From Ruminococcaceae bacterium UBA1417 (lineage in GTDB: Bacteria; Bacillota; Clostridia; Oscillospirales; Acutalibacteraceae): 37,576 nt of DNA. The stretch covers positions 1 to 37,576 of the forward strand of contig DBPP01000036.1 in NCBI GenBank assembly GCA_002305575.1, in the 5' to 3' direction. The translations under genes and the position numbers were made by a program. Numbering within the stretch: the stretch's first letter is position 1; each line of letters begins with the position of its first letter. The notes beneath the pieces are model-generated. The model was not told the DNA's origin, searched no databases, and was given only the letters and a program-made list of their open reading frames with translations. This document shows, piece by piece, positions 32,960 to 37,576 of the stretch.

Positions 32960-34366
32960 ATGCTGACCTACTCTTTTGAAAATTTAGGCGGGGAAAGCCT
33001 GTATATCCATCTGTACAAGTGTATTCGGGCGGACATCCTCTCCGGCGAGATCGCGCCCGGCACCCGACTGCCCTCGAAGCGCAGCTTTGCGGAAAACCTT
33101 GGCGTCAGCGTAATCACGGTGGAAAACGCATATGCGCAGTTGATCTCGGAAGGCTACCTGTATGCCGTACCCAAAAAAGGTTTTTTTGCGGCGGCACTGG
33201 AGCGGCGTGTCCCGCCGGAAAAGCCGGCGACAGTCAAGGCGGCTGTTCCCGATACGCCGCGGTACTTCGCTGATTTTTCGAGCAACCGAACGGACCCGGA
33301 CAATTTCCCATTTGCCACATGGGCTAAGCTGATGCGCGGTACCATTTCCGCGCAGAATGCCGAACTGATGACCAATGCCCCGTGTGGCGGAGTTCCGGCA
33401 CTGCGGGAGGCGATTGCAGCGCATCTGTATGCGTTCCGCGGCATTCAGGCCGATCCGGACCGCATTATTGTCGGCGCCGGCACCGAATACCTGTACGGTC
33501 TGATCATTCAGCTGCTCGGCTTCGATAAAATCTACGCGTTGGAGGATCCCGGCTACCGGAAAATTGCGAAAATCTATGAGAGCCACGGTGTGGGTTACCG
33601 CTTGATCCCGATGGACCACGACGGCGTGCGGCTGGATGCCTTGCGCGGCAGTGGTGCGGATATTCTGCACATTTCGCCTTCGCACCACTTCCCGACCGGG
33701 ATTGTGACGCCGGTGGCGCGCCGGTACGCGCTGCTGCGCTGGGCGGAGGAGGCCCCGGCGCGCTATATCCTTGAGGACGATTATGATTCGGAATTTCGTC
33801 TGACGGGGCGGCCGATTCCGGCGTTGCAGAGTGTGGATGCGGCCGAGCGGGTCCTTTATATGAACACCTTTACAAAAACACTGGCTTCTACCATTCGCAT
33901 CAGCTATATGGTGCTTCCACCGCATCTGGCGGAGCGTTTCTATACGCAGTTGGGCTTTTACGCCTGCACAGTTTCCAATCTCGAGCAGTATACGTTGGCC
34001 AAGTTTATTGCGCAGGGATATCTGGAAAAGCACATCAACCGGATGCGCAACCGCTACAAGCTCAAGAAAAACCGCATCCTCGAGGAAATGGAGCGCTGCG
34101 GTCTGTTTTGCGTCGCCGAGGCAGAGGGAGCGGAATCCGGCTTGCATTTTCTGCTGCGCGTGCATACCGCAGAATCTCCCCGGGCCATCGAGCGGCGTGC
34201 ATTGGAAAACGGTGTGCGCATCACATGTCTGGCCGATTATTATCAGGAAACACCGCAACACCCGGAACCCACGTTCGTCATCAGCTATTCTGCGATTCCG
34301 GATGCGCGCATTCCCGAGGCGGTTCGGCGATTGGCGCAGGCTGTGGGTGTCGCAGGCAGCGCGTAA
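32960..34366 (+). CDS. MocR/PdxR-type transcriptional regulator (GntR helix-turn-helix plus aminotransferase domain)
   Basis: A 468-residue regulator. The N-terminal GntR winged helix (about 10-75; RADILSGEIAPGTRLPSKRS, LGVSVITVENAYAQLISEGYL split) is joined by a linker to a class I aminotransferase-like domain (about 100-460). That domain has SPSHHFPTG, YILEDDYDSEFR and the PLP-binding Lys306 in NTFTKTLASTIRISYM. Members sense PLP and often an amino acid. PdxR controls pyridoxal synthesis genes, but no such genes are nearby, so the target is unknown. ATG 32960 follows AAGGAGGG. It is co-directional with the P-type ATPase gene about 100 bases downstream, which could be a target or merely a neighbour. 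Confidence 0.9.
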   Translation: MLTYSFENLGGESLYIHLYKCIRADILSGEIAPGTRLPSKRSFAENLGVSVITVENAYAQLISEGYLYAVPKKGFFAAALERRVPPEKPATVKAAVPDTPRYFADFSSNRTDPDNFPFATWAKLMRGTISAQNAELMTNAPCGGVPALREAIAAHLYAFRGIQADPDRIIVGAGTEYLYGLIIQLLGFDKIYALEDPGYRKIAKIYESHGVGYRLIPMDHDGVRLDALRGSGADILHISPSHHFPTGIVTPVARRYALLRWAEEAPARYILEDDYDSEFRLTGRPIPALQSVDAAERVLYMNTFTKTLASTIRISYMVLPPHLAERFYTQLGFYACTVSNLEQYTLAKFIAQGYLEKHINRMRNRYKLKKNRILEEMERCGLFCVAEAEGAESGLHFLLRVHTAESPRAIERRALENGVRITCLADYYQETPQHPEPTFVISYSAIPDARIPEAVRRLAQAVGVAGSA

Positions 34367-34473
34367 ACACAGAACCGGCTGACCGGTATCGGTTTGTCCG
34401 TAAGCTTCAACGGCATATGGTTCTTGGATACGGACCACAGAATTTTTTGCAGATATACAAAGGAGGTTTTTTT

Positions 34474-37083
34474 GTGGAGTATTTTTCTTCAAAAGCAGAC
34501 AGCGTTCTCGATGCGCTGCAAACTGACGGCAGGCAGGGCCTGCGCGAAGCAGATGCTGCCAAGCGTCTGGAACAGTACGGTCCCAATGTGCTCCAGGAAA
34601 AGAAAAAGAAAACCATGCTCCAGCGTTTTCTGGATCAGTTTAAGGACGTCATGATTCTGATCCTGATCGCTGCAGCGATTGTTTCCTTTGTAATTGCCTG
34701 TGTGGAGGGGAATCCCGGAGAATTTTTTGAGCCTACGTTGATTTTGCTCATCGTCATCCTCAATGCCGTGATGGGCATGATGCAGGAAAATAAGGCGGAA
34801 AAGGCGCTGGAAGCGCTCAAAGGCATGTCGGCGCCGCATGCGCGTGTGATTCGCGACGGCACAGAGCGTATCCTTGACGCGGCTACACTGGTGCCCGGCG
34901 ACATCATCCGGTTGGAAGCGGGCGATTTTGTGCCGGCTGACGCGCGTCTGTTGCGTAGCGCCGGTCTGAAAGCTGAAGAATCCGCGCTGACCGGCGAATC
35001 GGTGCCCTCGGAAAAGGATGCTGCGGAGACAGTTGCGCCGGATGCCGCGCTCGGTGACCGTGTCAACATGGTGTTTTCAGGATGCAGCATCACGTATGGC
35101 ACGGCAACAGCGGTGGTTACGGCGACCGGTATGCAGACCGAAATGGGCAAGATTGCCGGGCTGCTCTCCGGTGAGGAGGAGACGCAGACGCCGCTACAAA
35201 AGAAACTGGCGGGGCTTGGCAAAAGCTTGGGCTTTGTCGCGCTTGGTGCCTGCGCAATCATTTTTGTTGTGGGTATTCTCAATGGCATTGACATTCTGGA
35301 GATCTTTATGACTTCAGTCTCACTGGCGGTCTCGGCAATTCCGGAGGGGTTGCCGGCGGTTGTGACGATTGTGCTGTCCATCGGCGTGCAGCGCATGGTA
35401 CAGCGGAACGCCATCATCCGCAAGCTGCCCGCGGTGGAAACGCTTGGCAGCGCTTCCGTAATCTGCTCGGATAAAACCGGTACGCTGACACAAAATCGTA
35501 TGACGCTGCAAAAGGTGTATTTGGACGGTGCAGATCAAATCGTGGATTCCAGCGACGAGTCGGCGCGGACGCTTGTGCGGATTGCGGCGCTTTGCTGTGA
35601 CGGCACGATTCATGAGGAGGTGGACGGCTCTGTGACGCACATCGGCGATCCGACGGAAACGGCCATTGTGTTTGCCGCACACCAGTTCGGCGATACGCGG
35701 GACGCGCTGGACGCACACTTCACGCGCCTAGCAGAGCTTCCCTTCGATTCAGACCGCAAGCGCATGTCTGTTGTGGTGGAACAGGGCGGCAAAAAATTTG
35801 CGGTGGTTAAAGGCGCCTTTGACGGCATTGCGCCGCTGTGTACGGCGGGTCATATCGAGCGTGCACGTCAAATGAACGATGCGATGAGCGGGGAAGCGCT
35901 GCGCGTTCTGGCAGTGGCTGTGCGTGCGCTGGATGCGCTGCCGGAGCCATTGGAGCCCGAAACGTTGGAAAACAATCTGACGTTTATTGGATTGGTCGGC
36001 ATGATCGATCCACCGCGTGAGGAAGCGCGTGAAGCTGTAGCCACCTGCCGTGAAGCCGGTATCCGCCCGGTGATGATTACGGGCGACCATGTTGTGACAG
36101 CCTCGGCGATTGCAAAGAATCTGGGCATCCTGGTGGAAGGCGACCGCGCCATCACCGGCGCCGAGCTCGATGCCATGGATGAAGCGGCACTGGACGCCGC
36201 CGTGGAAAAAATTTCGGTCTATGCGCGCGTATCGCCGGAAAATAAGATTCGGATCGTCAAGGCCTGGCAGAAGAAAAACAAAGTGGTGGCCATGACGGGG
36301 GATGGCGTCAATGACGTGCCGGCGCTCAAGGCGGCGGATATCGGCTGCGCCATGGGCATCACGGGCACGGATGTCGCCAAGGGTGCCGCGGACATGACGC
36401 TGACAGACGATAACTTTGCGACCATTGTCCATGCGGTGCGCGAGGGCAGGGGAATCTATGCAAATATCCGCAAGGTGGTCGGTTTCCTGCTGGGCACCAA
36501 CATCGGTGAAATTATCACGGTGTTTGCTGCGATGCTGATCTGGCATCGTTCGCCGCTGCTCTCCATGCAGCTTTTGTGGATTAACCTTGTCACAGACAGC
36601 CTGCCGGCGATTGCGCTTGGAATGGAAGAGGTGGAGCCGGGTGTGATGCGGCAGAAACCAAAGCCCAAGGATGAGGGGATTTTTGCCCATGGACTTGGCC
36701 TTCGGGTGGTTTTGCAGGGCGTGATGTTTGCGTTGCTCTCCCTTGTGGCGTTCTGGATCGGCTGGACCTGGACCGGAAACGTATCCGGTGGGCAGACGCT
36801 TGCCTTTATGACACTCGCGCTGACACAGATCGTGCAGGCGTTTAACATGCGCTCGGAGCGCTCGCTGTTTAAAATCGGCTTTTTCACGAATAAAAAGCTG
36901 AATCTCGCCTGCCTGCTTTCCGTTGCGTTGATGGCCATCGTTCTGTTTACGCCGGTTTCCATCGCTTTCGGTTTGATCACGTTGGAACCAGTGCTTTACC
37001 TGATCGGCCTCGGGCTTTCGCTCGTCCCGCTTGTGGTCATGGAGTGCTCCAAAGCGTTCGGCCTTATCAAACATCAGAAATAG
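34474..37083 (+). CDS. P-type calcium-transporting ATPase (type IIA)
   Basis: An 869-residue membrane pump, probably exporting Ca2+. It has an N-terminal cation-ATPase domain, the actuator TGES motif (LTGESVPSEKD), membrane helix 4 AIPEGLPAVVTIVLSIG, phosphorylation Asp333 in CSDKTGTLTQNRM, the nucleotide-binding KGAFD, MITGDHVVTA and the hinge MTGDGVNDVPALKAADIG. Helix 6 reads LLWINLVTDSLPAIALGME, with the Asn and Asp of the Ca2+ site. It resembles SERCA/PMR1-like bacterial pumps (YloB, LMCA1). GTG 34474 is chosen because AAAGGAGG lies about 8 bases upstream; the frame is open further upstream, but that part overlaps the regulator gene and has no family similarity. A cation ATPase for another ion cannot be excluded. 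Confidence 0.93.
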   Translation: MEYFSSKADSVLDALQTDGRQGLREADAAKRLEQYGPNVLQEKKKKTMLQRFLDQFKDVMILILIAAAIVSFVIACVEGNPGEFFEPTLILLIVILNAVMGMMQENKAEKALEALKGMSAPHARVIRDGTERILDAATLVPGDIIRLEAGDFVPADARLLRSAGLKAEESALTGESVPSEKDAAETVAPDAALGDRVNMVFSGCSITYGTATAVVTATGMQTEMGKIAGLLSGEEETQTPLQKKLAGLGKSLGFVALGACAIIFVVGILNGIDILEIFMTSVSLAVSAIPEGLPAVVTIVLSIGVQRMVQRNAIIRKLPAVETLGSASVICSDKTGTLTQNRMTLQKVYLDGADQIVDSSDESARTLVRIAALCCDGTIHEEVDGSVTHIGDPTETAIVFAAHQFGDTRDALDAHFTRLAELPFDSDRKRMSVVVEQGGKKFAVVKGAFDGIAPLCTAGHIERARQMNDAMSGEALRVLAVAVRALDALPEPLEPETLENNLTFIGLVGMIDPPREEAREAVATCREAGIRPVMITGDHVVTASAIAKNLGILVEGDRAITGAELDAMDEAALDAAVEKISVYARVSPENKIRIVKAWQKKNKVVAMTGDGVNDVPALKAADIGCAMGITGTDVAKGAADMTLTDDNFATIVHAVREGRGIYANIRKVVGFLLGTNIGEIITVFAAMLIWHRSPLLSMQLLWINLVTDSLPAIALGMEEVEPGVMRQKPKPKDEGIFAHGLGLRVVLQGVMFALLSLVAFWIGWTWTGNVSGGQTLAFMTLALTQIVQAFNMRSERSLFKIGFFTNKKLNLACLLSVALMAIVLFTPVSIAFGLITLEPVLYLIGLGLSLVPLVVMECSKAFGLIKHQK

Positions 37084-37128
37084 GCGCGGGTCGCGTTGCG
37101 CAGCGGGTTGCGCTACTGAAGTGAAAAG

Positions 37129-37172
37129 CAAACAGCAGGCCTGCCGGTATTTGCCGGCAGGCCTGCTGTTTG
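37129..37172. terminator. Bidirectional terminator between ATPase and asnB
   Basis: A 19-bp perfect stem (37129-37147 with 37154-37172, loop TATTTG) separates two convergent genes. Its A/T-rich ends allow termination in both directions. Confidence 0.85.
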
Positions 37173-37188
37173 TCGGGATATTCTGCAT

Positions 37189-37576
37189 TCAATTCAGTAC
37201 AAAGAACTGCTCGTACCAGACGATGAAGGTGTAGAAGGACCAGATCTTCTGCATGTTCAGCGCTTTGCCAGCCTTGTGATCGTCCAACAGCTTCATGAGT
37301 TCGCTCGTTACAAAGAACTTTTCGGCAATATCGCTTTGGAACGCCGCTTTAACCTTGTTGTAGTATTTGTCCTGGCGCAGCCAGTCGTTCAGCGGCACGG
37401 GGAAGCCGAGCTTTTTCTTATTGGCGGTACGTTCGGGCAGCTGCTTGATGGCCGCGCTGCGCAGGGCGACCTTTGTCGTCTCGTTGGCTGCTCGATAACG
37501 GGTCGGAATGCGCGTCGAAAGCTCCAGCATTTTGCGGTCGAGGAACGGCACACGCAGTTCCAGCGAGTTGGCCATG
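37189..37576 (-). CDS. asnB: Asparagine synthase (glutamine-hydrolysing), C-terminal part
   Basis: The last about 128 residues of AsnB, which makes asparagine from aspartate, ATP and glutamine. The rest lies beyond the right edge. The visible piece starts within the synthetase domain at SLELRVPFLDRKMLEL, a strongly conserved AsnB block, followed by KKLGFPVPLNDWLR and a typical aromatic C-terminus (SFYTFIVWYEQFF). The Met at 37575 is internal, not the start. It adds another glutamine-dependent enzyme to the neighbourhood. Confidence 0.9.
   Translation of the reverse strand, partial: MANSLELRVPFLDRKMLELSTRIPTRYRAANETTKVALRSAAIKQLPERTANKKKLGFPVPLNDWLRQDKYYNKVKAAFQSDIAEKFFVTSELMKLLDDHKAGKALNMQKIWSFYTFIVWYEQFFVLN

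Noticed and set aside
34108..34473. N-terminal extension of the calcium ATPase frame
   Set aside because: The frame is open upstream but overlaps the MocR regulator gene, has no ATPase similarity, and the ribosome binding site fits GTG 34474.
1..37576. CRISPR array, prophage, insertion sequence or tRNA genes
   Set aside because: No regularly spaced repeats, transposase or phage genes, or tRNA cloverleaf with a CCA-side TTC motif were seen; gene content and gaps look like ordinary chromosome.

Overview
This window looks like a chromosomal segment from an anaerobic member of the Clostridia (Bacillota), most likely an Oscillospiraceae-like gut bacterium. The grounds are strong purine-rich ribosome binding sites, consensus TTGACA/TATAAT promoters, a lipoprotein peptide-binding protein, a type III glutamine synthetase, an LL-diaminopimelate aminotransferase (DapL) lysine/peptidoglycan route, an ANTAR-type nitrogen regulator and moderately GC-rich coding DNA. 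No phage, transposon, CRISPR, tRNA or rRNA was seen.

Layout: (1) 1-613, a terminator and a GNAT acetyltransferase broken by an in-frame TAG. (2) 702-7097, a structured leader and a complete Opp/Dpp peptide ABC operon (two permeases, two ATPases, one lipoprotein); the binding protein is circularly permuted. (3) 7173-8526, a DtxR/MntR-like repressor, a DUF1508 protein, terminators and an unexplained 3' region. (4) 8584-13069, minus-strand Amt-PII fusion and GSIII (glnN), with a regulatory intergenic region holding two divergent consensus promoters. (5) 13070-18080, a split archaeal-type glutamate synthase operon of five genes, preceded by an attenuator-like leader with an ANTAR hexaloop hairpin. 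(6) 18144-30709, a long co-directional run: glutamine-synthetase homologue lacking several active-site residues, ANTAR regulator with a pseudo-receiver, purF, carA, carB fused to dapF, a second dapF, pyrG and dapL. (7) 30745-32839, an arabinose-type operon (GH27 glycosidase plus araD) under a palindromic operator. (8) 32869-37172, a MocR/PdxR-type regulator and a Ca2+ P-type ATPase, facing (9) the 3' end of asnB.

How the parts fit: regions 4-6 and 9 form a glutamine-centred block. It covers ammonium uptake and sensing (Amt-PII), assimilation (GSIII and glutamate synthase) and major glutamine consumers (PurF, CarA, PyrG, AsnB). An ANTAR antiterminator encoded in the block probably acts on the glutamate synthase leader. 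DAP-pathway genes (dapF twice, dapL) are interleaved with pyrimidine genes.

The most unusual items are the circularly permuted OppA, the CarB-DapF fusion next to a second DapF, and the pairing of a probable glutamine synthetase pseudoenzyme with a pseudo-receiver ANTAR protein and a matching RNA hairpin. Residue comparisons with reference enzymes are made from memory of the families, not from computed alignments.
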